From the NCBI GenBank assembly GCA_039810585.1, contig JBDHXF010000017.1, positions 1 through 64,000 of the forward strand: a stretch of 64,000 nt of DNA, written 5' to 3'. The position numbers were made by a program, and so were the translations under genes. Positions 34,218 to 42,678 of the stretch are shown piece after piece. Under the pieces are notes generated by a model, which worked only from the letters and a program-made list of their open reading frames with translations, did not search any database and had not been told where the DNA came from. Numbering within the stretch: the stretch's first letter is position 1; each line of letters starts with the position of its first letter. The stretch is from JBBATK01 sp039810585 (GTDB lineage: Bacteria; Bacteroidota; Ignavibacteria; Kapaibacteriales; NICIL-2).

Positions 34218-35159
34218 CTACATCAAGTTGCGTCGCTTCACTAAATACTCGGTCAAAGCGCGGTCGAAGGGAGTGTCGGTTTGGATTTGAAGAATATCGA
34301 CATTCAAATTGTAACACTCCCGGCGCAATCGTTGCATGAATTCTTGCATGGTCGCGCTGTATGAGTTTCTGATATGGTAGGGCTGCGTCACCAATTCTTC
34401 CCCACTTTCCATGTCCTTAAATGTTGCAGCCCAGCCAAAGTCGAAATCGACTTCTCTGGGATCCAAAATCTGAATGGCGAGCACGTCGTGGCGCTGGTGT
34501 CGGAAGTGCTTCAGGGTGGAGATTATAGACTCAGGGTCGTCAAAGAAATCGGAAAGAATAACCACCAAGCTCCGACGAGAAATTCTCTCAACCAGTCTAT
34601 CAAGAGCTGCAGCGGTACCTGTCTCACGAGCCGGTTTAACGGCATGGAGGGCGCTGAGGAGCTCTCGAAGGTACGACATCTTGGCACGTGGAGGCAGGTA
34701 TTCTCGAACCTCCGTATCGTATAATGCCAAGCCTGCCGCATCTTTTTGCTTCATGATCAAGTAGCTGAGCGAAGCGGCTACGTACGAAGCATATTCGAAC
34801 TTGCTTATATGTCCTGGTGACTGATACGCCATACTCGCTGAACAATCCATGACCACAACCGACCGTAGGTTGGTCTCCTCCTCAAATTGCTTGACGTAGT
34901 AGCGATCAGTTCTCGAATAAATTTTCCAATCAATATATCGTATCTCGTCTCCCGGACGGTACTGACGATGCTCCGCAAACTCGACACTGAAACCGTGAAA
35001 TGGAGAGCGGTGAAGTCCGGTTATAAAACCCTCCACAACCAACCGTGCTCGTAACTCAAGTGAGTCGAGCTTAGCCACTACATCCGGTTGCAGGTATTTT
35101 TGATAGGCTTCCACGAACAGGCAGACGTTTGAACGGTTGACACTATTTGAGCGGTGCAT
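34218..35159 (-). CDS. DUF58 domain protein
   Basis: Encodes 313 residues. The DUF58 hallmark is present near 60-95: FAEHRQYRPGDEIRYIDWKIYSRTDRYYVKQFEEET, in parts. It is followed by a VWA-like fold with DCSASM (DxSxS) and LVVILSDFFDD. DUF58 proteins usually sit beside MoxR AAA+ ATPases and BatA-type proteins; here the downstream partner is the YbbR-like gene and no MoxR gene is seen. No membrane segment, so cytoplasmic. The molecular function is unknown. It is divergent from the methyltransferase gene. Confidence 0.87.
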   Translation of the reverse strand: MHRSNSVNRSNVCLFVEAYQKYLQPDVVAKLDSLELRARLVVEGFITGLHRSPFHGFSVEFAEHRQYRPGDEIRYIDWKIYSRTDRYYVKQFEEETNLRSVVVMDCSASMAYQSPGHISKFEYASYVAASLSYLIMKQKDAAGLALYDTEVREYLPPRAKMSYLRELLSALHAVKPARETGTAAALDRLVERISRRSLVVILSDFFDDPESIISTLKHFRHQRHDVLAIQILDPREVDFDFGWAATFKDMESGEELVTQPYHIRNSYSATMQEFMQRLRRECYNLNVDILQIQTDTPFDRALTEYLVKRRNLM

Positions 35160-35223
35160 CTCTTACACACCGCTTTAACCTTCTGTTCTCGCAAAATAGC
35201 ACCATACCTCCGTATTTTTGTGT

Positions 35224-35871
35224 ATGAACACTGAACAAGAACATGACGAGGCATGGAGTTCATCCGACTTTTGGTCGGATCGCTACCAGAGTGGAGATCA
35301 TCGCTGGGATTTAGGAACGGAGACCCCTGTATTTCGAGCCCTTCGTGAGCATGATCCTCTTTTCCATGTGAACGACGCTTCCGCGCTCACCATCGCAATC
35401 CCCGGATGCGGGTTTGGTCACGACGCCATTGCATTTGCACAGAGCGGCTTTGCCGTCACTGCTATCGACTTTGCACCCGAGCCTTTGGCCTATCTCCAGG
35501 ATCACGCGCGAAGCCAAGGATTGTCCTTACAATTGCTTGAGCGCGATATCTTTACCCTCCAGTGGGATTTTGCCCAGAGCTTCGACCGAGTGCTTGAGTA
35601 CACCTGTTATTGCGCCATCGATCCTTCGCGGCGTGAGGAATATGTCAAGGTCATGTCTGCCATCGTTAAACCCGGCGGCTATCTTATTGGTCTGTTCTTT
35701 CCCATGGATGACATCGAACGCGATGGTCCACCGTTCACTGTTCATGAGGATGAGATTCACCGACAGTTCGAGCGCGAGGGCTTTGTGCTTATTAGCTCCG
35801 TTACTCCCCGCGAGTCCCATCCGGCTCGTGCAGGTCGGGAAAAACTTATGGTGTTTCGAAAAAATGCCTAG
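35224..35871 (+). CDS. TPMT-family SAM-dependent methyltransferase
   Basis: Encodes 215 residues from ATG 35224; TTG at 35218 is in frame. Features of the thiopurine S-methyltransferase family: FWSDRYQSGDHRWDLG at the N-terminus, SAM loop AIPGCGFGHDAIAFAQ, AIDFAPEPL for ribose binding, YTCYCAIDPSRREEYV and VKPGGYLIGLFFPMDD. It probably methylates a sulfur, selenium or other soft nucleophile; the natural substrate is unknown. A stretch TATTTTTG (35213-35220) fits the Bacteroidota -7 consensus TAnnTTTG but overlaps the start, so it is not called a promoter. Confidence 0.87.
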   Translation: MNTEQEHDEAWSSSDFWSDRYQSGDHRWDLGTETPVFRALREHDPLFHVNDASALTIAIPGCGFGHDAIAFAQSGFAVTAIDFAPEPLAYLQDHARSQGLSLQLLERDIFTLQWDFAQSFDRVLEYTCYCAIDPSRREEYVKVMSAIVKPGGYLIGLFFPMDDIERDGPPFTVHEDEIHRQFEREGFVLISSVTPRESHPARAGREKLMVFRKNA

Positions 35872-36051
35872 GTCACTTGATCCTGTCATCGCCTCAGCTA
35901 TGTGTGCAACCATTGGTTCGACTAACTCTGTCTCTGAACTCCTTACACCTTTGCCGTGTCGAAGTAAAAAGAGCACTTGTGTGCGCACGGTCTCGATCGA
36001 AACACATACCGAATCTGCAAGTGCCAACTCTAAACCACGCCCACAATACTT

Positions 36052-36366
36052 ATGATTCCCACGATTAGTGTCGACGAAGTCCACCAACGCATGCAAGCCG
36101 GTGAAGGGCTGTTCCTACTCGATGTACGCCAACCAGAGGAACATGAGCAGTTTCGCATCGTCGACGGCATGCTCATTCCAATCGGCGAATTGATGGACAG
36201 AAAGAGTGAATTGGATGAATACAAGGATCGAGAAATTATCGTGTATTGTCGTAGCGGCAACCGTAGTGCGCATGCTGTCGACTACTTGCAGTATCTGGGA
36301 TATAACGCAAAAAATTTACGAGGCGGTATAATTGCTTGGTTAACCATGATGGAGAAGAATTCATGA
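36052..36366 (+). CDS. Single-domain rhodanese
   Basis: Encodes 104 residues starting MIPTISVDEVHQRM. The rhodanese fold has LFLLDVRQPEEHEQFRI and the active-site loop C66-RSGNR (YCRSGNRSAHAVDYL), followed by LRGGIIAW. It is a small cytoplasmic sulfurtransferase (PspE/GlpE type) that moves sulfane sulfur to an acceptor. The stop overlaps the start of the OsmC-like gene (ATGA), suggesting that sulfur transfer and peroxide or persulfide handling are coupled. Confidence 0.92.
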   Translation: MIPTISVDEVHQRMQAGEGLFLLDVRQPEEHEQFRIVDGMLIPIGELMDRKSELDEYKDREIIVYCRSGNRSAHAVDYLQYLGYNAKNLRGGIIAWLTMMEKNS

Positions 36367-36800
36367 GTGTTGAAGTACGATTTGTTGATGGACATCATTT
36401 CATAGGCACCGACGAGAAGAATAATGTCACCGTATTCGACTCAAGAGGAGATGTACCCCCGCAGGGTGCAACACCGGTTTCGGCAATGCTGCAAGCGTTA
36501 GCAGCATGTTCCGGTATTGATGTGGTGGACATCCTGAAGAAGAAGAGAAAGACGATTGATTCCTTTGTCATTCGATGCGAAGGCACTCGCGCTGAAACGC
36601 ACCCGAAAGTCTTTACAAAGGTGCACATGCACTACGTGCTGCATAGTCCGGATGCTACCGAGGGTGACTTAGAGCGAAGTATCCATCTGTCGCACGAAAC
36701 CTACTGTACGATTTCCGCCATGTTTGCACGCAGCGGCTGCGAGATCACGTCGACTTTTGAACTTCTTCAGACAACAGACAACACCGTAACACATGGATAG
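36363..36800 (+). CDS. OsmC/YhfA-family protein
   Basis: Encodes 145 residues from ATG 36363. The two conserved redox cysteines of the OsmC/Ohr fold are present: C49 in ALAACSGIDVVDIL and C115 in SHETYCTISAMF. YhfA-type members are thiol peroxidase-like or act on unknown small organic thiols. It overlaps the rhodanese by 4 nt upstream and the GH13-like gene by 8 nt downstream (36793-36800), so all three are likely translated from one message. Confidence 0.9.
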   Translation: MSVEVRFVDGHHFIGTDEKNNVTVFDSRGDVPPQGATPVSAMLQALAACSGIDVVDILKKKRKTIDSFVIRCEGTRAETHPKVFTKVHMHYVLHSPDATEGDLERSIHLSHETYCTISAMFARSGCEITSTFELLQTTDNTVTHG

Positions 36801-38481
36801 CGCTACGGATGACTCTGCGCATAACTCTCTACCGCGTACTGCGCAGGATTCTATGCCCTATTCTTCGCCCGGTTCCTCGCTTCGTGCGCTGGCAGAGAGC
36901 TTCCGACGTGTGGAGCCTGACTATGAGGGACTTCCCTACCGCATACCAACTCTTTGGTTAGAGCCTTGGTCACACAACGGAAGTAGCATCGTCCACAACC
37001 CGGCGCGGTGGATGGCTCAGTGTTGTGAGGACATCCTCAACGGCCGGTACCGGAGCCAAAGACGTGTGACGGGCTTGCCCGGCACGAATAAAAAGACCCC
37101 TGAACATAGTCACTGGTACATGTTGCTACCGCGGCACTTCACAGCCTACGATCACGGACAAGCCGCATTCGATCGTGGGTGGTCGCGTGTAGGCACACTC
37201 TGCAAAACCATTGCCGTACTTCCCTACTTGTGTTCGCTTGGCGTCCGAACCATCGTTCTACTCCCGTTGATGCAAGGCGGTCGTTATGCACACAAAGGCA
37301 GGATCGGTTCGGTGTACGCTATCGCAAATCCAACCGAGTTGGATCTGCTTTTGTCCGAACCGGCCTGTGGCTTGAGCATCGATGAACAGTTTCAGGCGTT
37401 GGTGGAGGCGGCGCATGCGTGCGACATCCAGGTGATACAAGAATTTGCGCTGCGAACCACGAGCCGCGATGCAGACTGGGTTGCTCAGCATCCTGAATGG
37501 TATTATTGGGTGCGTGAGGAAGGTGCGGAACACCATGGCTTTCACCCCCCTCACTTTAGAGCGGAAACCCTAAGAGAGATCGAGAGGAAGGTTCAAGCGT
37601 TGAACTTTCAGCAGCTCCCGGAACCTGATCCGGAATACCGCGCGCTCTTCTGCACGAGTCCGGTCAGGGTACAAAAAGATAAGGAAGGTCAGTGGCTGGG
37701 AGTTTTGGAGGATGGGACACGGTGTCGCATTCCCGGTGCCTTTGCCGACTATCCACCCGACGACACGCAGCCCTTATGGAGCGATGTAAGCTATCTGCGA
37801 CTACACACGCATCCTCAGTTCAACTACGTGGCATATAACACTGTTCGTATGTACGATGCGGACTTAGATCGCCCGGAATTCAGAAGCGAAGCATTGTGGG
37901 AGAGATTGCAGTCCGTAATACCGGACTTTATCCGACGGTTCAATATTGACGGCGCGGTGTTGGATATGAGTCACTCATTGCCGGCTGCTCTAGCCTCTCG
38001 CATTATTGCCGCTGCACGATCCCTGAAGCCGGAATTCGTGTTTGTTGAAGAGAATTTTCATACCAGTGCAGCGTCAAGAGAGAAAGGTTTCGATGCAGTG
38101 CTCGGCAATTGGTGGTATCGCTGCACCTGTTCTCAGGACTCAGCAACCGCGCGTGAGGAACTGGAACATAGCCCGCCAGCTATTCCCTTTTTGGCATGCC
38201 CGGACACTCACAATAGCCCCCGTTTATTCTTACGCGCTTCGCGCGATCTAGCACTTCACATTCTTGAATGGAGTGCACAACTGCCGCAAGGAATACGATG
38301 CACCCTAGCCGGGACAGAGTTTGGCTGCACTCAAGTGATGAATACGGGATTGGGATTTAGTCCTGAGGAGACGCAGACCTATCCTGCAGATGACCTCCCG
38401 CTGTTCTCGGATGTCCCAATGGATTGGGATGCGGCCGATCCCAGCATTCTCCGGATCTATCGTAACATTGATCCCCAATAG
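36793..38481 (+). CDS. GH13/GlgE-like alpha-glucan enzyme, divergent active site
   Basis: Encodes 562 residues. The (beta/alpha)8 amylase-type domain shows GRIGSVYAIANPTELD, a GlgE-like block ADWVAQHPEWYYWV, candidate nucleophile D391 in GAVLDMSHSLP, candidate acid/base E419 or E420 in FVFVEENFH, and D471 in CPDTHNSP. GlgE-type maltosyltransferases extend alpha-glucan from maltose-1-phosphate. The arginine normally two residues before the nucleophile is replaced by V389, which is unusual for GH13. It could be a specialised glucosyltransferase or a non-catalytic homologue. No glgB/glgX/treS gene is near; it lies in the rhodanese-OsmC run with an 8-nt overlap. No signal peptide. Confidence 0.75.
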   Translation: MDSATDDSAHNSLPRTAQDSMPYSSPGSSLRALAESFRRVEPDYEGLPYRIPTLWLEPWSHNGSSIVHNPARWMAQCCEDILNGRYRSQRRVTGLPGTNKKTPEHSHWYMLLPRHFTAYDHGQAAFDRGWSRVGTLCKTIAVLPYLCSLGVRTIVLLPLMQGGRYAHKGRIGSVYAIANPTELDLLLSEPACGLSIDEQFQALVEAAHACDIQVIQEFALRTTSRDADWVAQHPEWYYWVREEGAEHHGFHPPHFRAETLREIERKVQALNFQQLPEPDPEYRALFCTSPVRVQKDKEGQWLGVLEDGTRCRIPGAFADYPPDDTQPLWSDVSYLRLHTHPQFNYVAYNTVRMYDADLDRPEFRSEALWERLQSVIPDFIRRFNIDGAVLDMSHSLPAALASRIIAAARSLKPEFVFVEENFHTSAASREKGFDAVLGNWWYRCTCSQDSATAREELEHSPPAIPFLACPDTHNSPRLFLRASRDLALHILEWSAQLPQGIRCTLAGTEFGCTQVMNTGLGFSPEETQTYPADDLPLFSDVPMDWDAADPSILRIYRNIDPQ

Positions 38482-38499
38482 GGAACCTGCGGGCGTTCA

Positions 38500-40512
38500 T
38501 TAGTGAACAACGACGAGTGGGATGCACAGTACGGTGGAAGGAAGAGGAATACGCACAACGTACACGCCTGCTGCGAGATCTCTGCAATCAACCATAAGTT
38601 CCGACGCTGAGCCGGACTCAAAGCGATGTTCTGAATCCACGATCTGTCCTTGAACATTCACGAGTTGACACGATGCGAGATTGTCAATCGGCTCTGCACA
38701 CTGAACGCGAGCCCAACTCTGCACAGGGTTCGGAGAACAGCGCGTCGTTGCGCTCGTTCTCGACATCGCGACATTCACCAGTTGATCTCGATACCATATC
38801 CCTTGCCCCACTGTTGAACAGAGCACGGTATGGTTATAACTTGCAATGCCAAGGCAGTAGTGACTTCCCAAATTATCATTAATCGCATCCCAATTCCACG
38901 CATCGTCTGTACTGGCGTAGACACCGGCTCCGAACGTGGCAGCATACACTGCGTTTCCATCCCAACACATATTCCTCACGCTGGTCTGCAAAATGGAATT
39001 GAGCAATCGGTGTTGCCAGATCAGGCCGTTATCTGAGCTAAAAAACACGTCGTCACCATCGGTACCCACGACGAACGATTTTGACAGCGTTTGAAAACTG
39101 ATGATCGCCGCGGTGCTATCATATAATGCGGAACTCCAGTATTTCCCGCCATCGTCACTTCGCAGTACATGACCATCGGCCATTGCCGCAAACAGCAACC
39201 CGTTCGAGTGCATCAAGGCATGAACGGTCCCGCTAGTCAGTGCAGTTTGATACCAGGTCATACCACCGTCGTCGCTACGAAACACACCGTGGTCTCGGGT
39301 CCCGCAGAACGAAACCGAATCCTTCAAAGCACAGGTCACGGTTTCGTTTGTCAGCGCCACAGCTTCCCAGTCTTTGGACCGTGCAACGTTGCGATACATA
39401 CCGTCGTCGCAGAATGCCATGATGGTATCGCCACTCACCCACAGTGCATGCACTTGGTCATACAACGACATCCATTCCCAGCTCTGACCTCCATCGGTCG
39501 ACATCGCGACACCGTCGCCGGCAGCAAATAGTGTTGAGTCACTTTGTGCAAACACCGACATCGAGGCAGCGGTAAGACCGATACTCGTGTTATCAAAAAC
39601 TTTCGCGTTATCCTTGCTTGTAAACACACCGTCTTCCCACGTACCGGCGAACACATGTTGAGACGCCAGGCTCAGTGCATAGACGCTCTCGTCTCCAATG
39701 TTAGAGCTATCCGGCGACGTGCTCCCCAGCTGTATGGTTTGTACTCCGGCATCGTCGGTACCAACATAAAGGCGCGTAGAATCTGCGAGCAAGGCATTGA
39801 TGGTGTGCTTGTGTAATGCAGCCGCACTCCACGACTCACCGTCATCTGTACTCTGAAAGAGACCGTAGTCGCCACCCGCATATAACACTGAACCAACTGA
39901 ACAGAAACAGTACACCGTACCGTGTGCGCTTAGGGCATTAGGCTTCCAATGGTCGCCGCCGTCATCCGAACGAAATACCGCCGAATCGGTGGCAACAATA
40001 ACACTGTTTCCGGAAGCATGAATGGCATACACACTTGTTCCATCCAGGAACTGTGTCCAATCAACACCGTCCGAAGAACGAAAAACGCCGTGCTGAGCAG
40101 TTCCGACAAATAGACGTCCGCGTTCGATAGAGAGCGACCACACTTCTCGACCTTCTAAGTTTTTCTGCCAGGTTACACCATGATCAATGCTGCGGAACAC
40201 GCCACCAAATCCATCTTCATCGGAGTACCCAATCCCGGCATAGAGTGTATCGTCCACATGGGTGAGTGCGTAGACGGTGGCCGACTTAAATCCTTGCTGC
40301 ACCCAATGTTGTCCGTTATCCGAGCTATAAAACAAACCAACGTTTGTACCTGCCCAAAGATCCGATTCTGCCATCGACATCAATGCATTAACGGTGCCGC
40401 CATTCAATCCCATGGCTTGCTGCCAGGACGTCTGTGCCGATGTCTTTGTCGCCATCGTAAGCACAAGGAGGCAACAGGATGCAAGCGCGGCAAGGCGCAG
40501 CCGATTAAACAT
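38500..40512 (-). CDS. Secreted beta-propeller protein with T9SS sorting domain
   Basis: Encodes 670 residues. A signal peptide (about 1-26, ending TSAQ) is followed by many BNR/Asp-box-like repeats of the pattern VFRSDDGGxxW (for example GLFYSSDNGQHWVQ, AVFRSDDGGDHWKP, HVLRSDDGGKYWSS), giving a multi-bladed propeller of the sialidase/YCF48 type. The last roughly 80 residues form a type A T9SS C-terminal domain: SPNPVQSWARVQC, then LVNVQGQIV and LAAGVYVVRI. It is therefore predicted to be exported by Sec and secreted by T9SS. No catalytic motif was recognised; adhesion or carbohydrate binding is possible. It converges with the GH13-like gene. Confidence 0.85.
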   Translation of the reverse strand: MFNRLRLAALASCCLLVLTMATKTSAQTSWQQAMGLNGGTVNALMSMAESDLWAGTNVGLFYSSDNGQHWVQQGFKSATVYALTHVDDTLYAGIGYSDEDGFGGVFRSIDHGVTWQKNLEGREVWSLSIERGRLFVGTAQHGVFRSSDGVDWTQFLDGTSVYAIHASGNSVIVATDSAVFRSDDGGDHWKPNALSAHGTVYCFCSVGSVLYAGGDYGLFQSTDDGESWSAAALHKHTINALLADSTRLYVGTDDAGVQTIQLGSTSPDSSNIGDESVYALSLASQHVFAGTWEDGVFTSKDNAKVFDNTSIGLTAASMSVFAQSDSTLFAAGDGVAMSTDGGQSWEWMSLYDQVHALWVSGDTIMAFCDDGMYRNVARSKDWEAVALTNETVTCALKDSVSFCGTRDHGVFRSDDGGMTWYQTALTSGTVHALMHSNGLLFAAMADGHVLRSDDGGKYWSSALYDSTAAIISFQTLSKSFVVGTDGDDVFFSSDNGLIWQHRLLNSILQTSVRNMCWDGNAVYAATFGAGVYASTDDAWNWDAINDNLGSHYCLGIASYNHTVLCSTVGQGIWYRDQLVNVAMSRTSATTRCSPNPVQSWARVQCAEPIDNLASCQLVNVQGQIVDSEHRFESGSASELMVDCRDLAAGVYVVRIPLPSTVLCIPLVVVH

Positions 40513-40599
40513 GAAGGATTCCTATAGGGGTGGTCGTCACAAACATCGTTAGAGAAGAGTTCATCGCAATAGACACGCGAGAGATTGATTTGGATCAAA

Positions 40600-40638
40600 A
40601 TGAAAAACCAACTGCCCGGAAAACAGTCGGTTTTTCAT
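40600..40638 (-). terminator. Rho-independent terminator after aspS
   Basis: Arms at 40600-40614 and 40624-40638 pair over 15 bp with one G-T position. On the minus strand the distal arm ends in ggttttt and runs on into cattttg. It lies 56 nt past the aspS stop. The symmetric T-runs could also work in the plus direction. Confidence 0.75.
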
Positions 40639-40693
40639 CATTCTGTTGCAACAGTACAGATTAATTGCGTCTCTTTTTTCTCAAAATCGGCGA

Positions 40694-42484
40694 TTATTGA
40701 GAATCTTTCTTCAATACAGCAATGGCTAGGTCACGCAGTTGCGTCGTATCTACCTCAGATGGACATCCATCCATCAGGGATAATCCGCTGGTGGTTTTCG
40801 GAAAGGCAATAACGTCACGAATATTATCCGTCCCACACAGCAGCATCACCCATCGGTCGAATCCCAGTGCAATGCCACCATGTGGTGGCGCGCCAAATCG
40901 AAGTGCGTTGAGTAAAAAGCCAAACTTACTTTCAGCATCCTCCCGCGCGAAACCCAACAGATCGAACATACGCTGCTGCACATCACTTTGATGGATACGC
41001 ATACTGCCACCGGCAATTTCATAACCATTACACACCAGGTCATGAGCTTGTGCGCATGCTTGAGTAGGATCACTCTGCAATAATTCCACATCGCGATCAA
41101 GTGGCGCAGTAAAGGGATGATGTCTGGCTATGTATCGATTTTCTTCCTCACTAAATTCCATCAGAGGAAAGTCAACCACCCATAAAAAGGCAAAATCATC
41201 TTTTACTCGTTCCAATATTCCGCTCCGTCGAGCTACTTCCGTTCGCAGTGCACCAAGAATGGTGTAGCACTTTTCAAATTGCTGCGCTACGATAAGAATT
41301 AAGTCGCCATCCTGAGCGCCGCTCTTCTCGACAATAAAAGCAGACTCCTCTGCTGTTAGAAATTTTGAAATGGACGATTGCACTTCGCCTTTCTGAACCT
41401 TCATCCACGCCAAACCTTTAGCGCCATATTTCTTGGCGTGTTCGGTGAGTTCGTCTATCTGTTTACGCGAAAATTCAGCACAGCCTTTCGCATTCAGTGC
41501 AGCCACGACTCCATGCTTGGTTGCAAGCGTGTCTTTGAACACAGCGAAGGTCGACTCTGCCAAACCTTGGCTCACATCGCAAAGCTCCAAGCCATAGCGA
41601 AGGTCAGGTTTGTCGGAACCGTAGCGCGTCATTGCCTCATGCCAACTCAATCGCTGAAACGGAACCTGGATATCGCGACCCAAAATCGATGACCATACGT
41701 TGACGGTAAATGCTTCGATGAGACTGATGACGTCCTGCTGTTTTACAAACGACATCTCAATATCAATCTGCGTGAACTCCGGTTGACGGTCGGCTCTCAA
41801 ATCCTCGTCTCGAAAACACTTTACGATTTGCATGTAGCGATCAAATCCGCTCACCATTAATATTTGCTTGTAGAGCTGTGGCGACTGCGGCAAAGCGTAA
41901 AACTTTCCCTTATTAATGCGGCTTGGAACCAAGAAATCTCGCGCACCCTCAGGCGTTGATTTCATCAGGACGGGTGTTTCCACTTCAAGAAAGTTGTGTT
42001 CCGCAAAGAAACGATGTGCAACCTGGTATAATTGGTTGCGAAGCACAAAGTTGCGTAGCAAGGAGCGACGTCGTAAGTCCAAGAAACGGTAGCTAAGACG
42101 AAGTTCCTCGTTTGCCTGGCCTGACTCCTCGTGCTCCGAGATCTCAAAAGGCGGAAGCTCCGCTCGGTTGATAATTTGAATCTCTTCAGCAACCACCTCT
42201 ATCATACCGGTGGGAATTTTTGGATTTGGGTTTGAGCGCTCCCGCACGGTACCCACGATAGCCACGACAAACTCGGAACGGAGCTCGCGCGCCACGTCGG
42301 CAACTGCACTTGGGGCATCCGCCTGCACGACCGCCTGAGTAATGCCGTAGCGGTCTCGTATGTCGACAAAGTAAACGCCACCAAAATTTCGGATGGCATG
42401 GACCCACCCATTAAGAGTTACTGTTAAGGCACTGTGCTCAGAGCGCAGCTCGGCACACGTATGAGTTCGTTGATGAAATGACAT
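40694..42484 (-). CDS. aspS: Aspartyl-tRNA synthetase
   Basis: Encodes 596 residues. AspRS charges tRNA-Asp in the cytoplasm. Domains: OB-fold anticodon-binding domain (VTLNGWVHAIRNFGGVYFVDIRD), class II catalytic core with motif 2 region CFRDEDLRADRQPEFTQIDIEMSF, the bacterial GAD insertion (about 285-420), and motif 3 GIALGFDRWVMLL. QSPQLYKQ and the flipping-loop sequence are conserved. Length is normal for the bacterial type. Whether it also charges tRNA-Asn cannot be decided from this window. Three hairpins lie in its 194-bp upstream gap and a terminator follows it. Confidence 0.98.
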   Translation of the reverse strand: MSFHQRTHTCAELRSEHSALTVTLNGWVHAIRNFGGVYFVDIRDRYGITQAVVQADAPSAVADVARELRSEFVVAIVGTVRERSNPNPKIPTGMIEVVAEEIQIINRAELPPFEISEHEESGQANEELRLSYRFLDLRRRSLLRNFVLRNQLYQVAHRFFAEHNFLEVETPVLMKSTPEGARDFLVPSRINKGKFYALPQSPQLYKQILMVSGFDRYMQIVKCFRDEDLRADRQPEFTQIDIEMSFVKQQDVISLIEAFTVNVWSSILGRDIQVPFQRLSWHEAMTRYGSDKPDLRYGLELCDVSQGLAESTFAVFKDTLATKHGVVAALNAKGCAEFSRKQIDELTEHAKKYGAKGLAWMKVQKGEVQSSISKFLTAEESAFIVEKSGAQDGDLILIVAQQFEKCYTILGALRTEVARRSGILERVKDDFAFLWVVDFPLMEFSEEENRYIARHHPFTAPLDRDVELLQSDPTQACAQAHDLVCNGYEIAGGSMRIHQSDVQQRMFDLLGFAREDAESKFGFLLNALRFGAPPHGGIALGFDRWVMLLCGTDNIRDVIAFPKTTSGLSLMDGCPSEVDTTQLRDLAIAVLKKDSQ

Positions 42485-42540
42485 AATTCAAGCAATAGTA
42501 AAGTTCACGATCAATGAGGAGAAGCGAGTACAATGCACAG

Positions 42541-42621
42541 GTGCCCTGCCGGCACGATTCGGAGGTGAGAGTTATTGCCCTTGCGGGCAATCAAGGTCTG
42601 CCGACAAAGAACACTTTGTCG
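42541..42621 (-). promoter_or_regulatory. Three hairpins upstream of aspS
   Basis: In minus-strand order: cgacaaag/ctttgtcg around a 4-nt loop (42602-42621), attgccc/gggcaat with a GCAA (GNRA) loop (42574-42591), and gtgcc/ggcac with a 5-nt loop (42541-42555). They follow the GT9 gene and precede aspS by about 57 nt. They may form a terminator for the upstream operon, a leader controlling aspS, or both. No T-box signature was recognised. Confidence 0.5.
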
Positions 42622-42678
42622 CTTTCAGTGAACCATCGTTATGGTTTTGGGCGTGCATAGGACACAAATATAACGGGT

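Noticed and set aside
35213..35220. TATTTTTG as a Bacteroidota -7 promoter box
   Set aside because: It overlaps the start codon region of the methyltransferase gene and no matching -33 element was clear.
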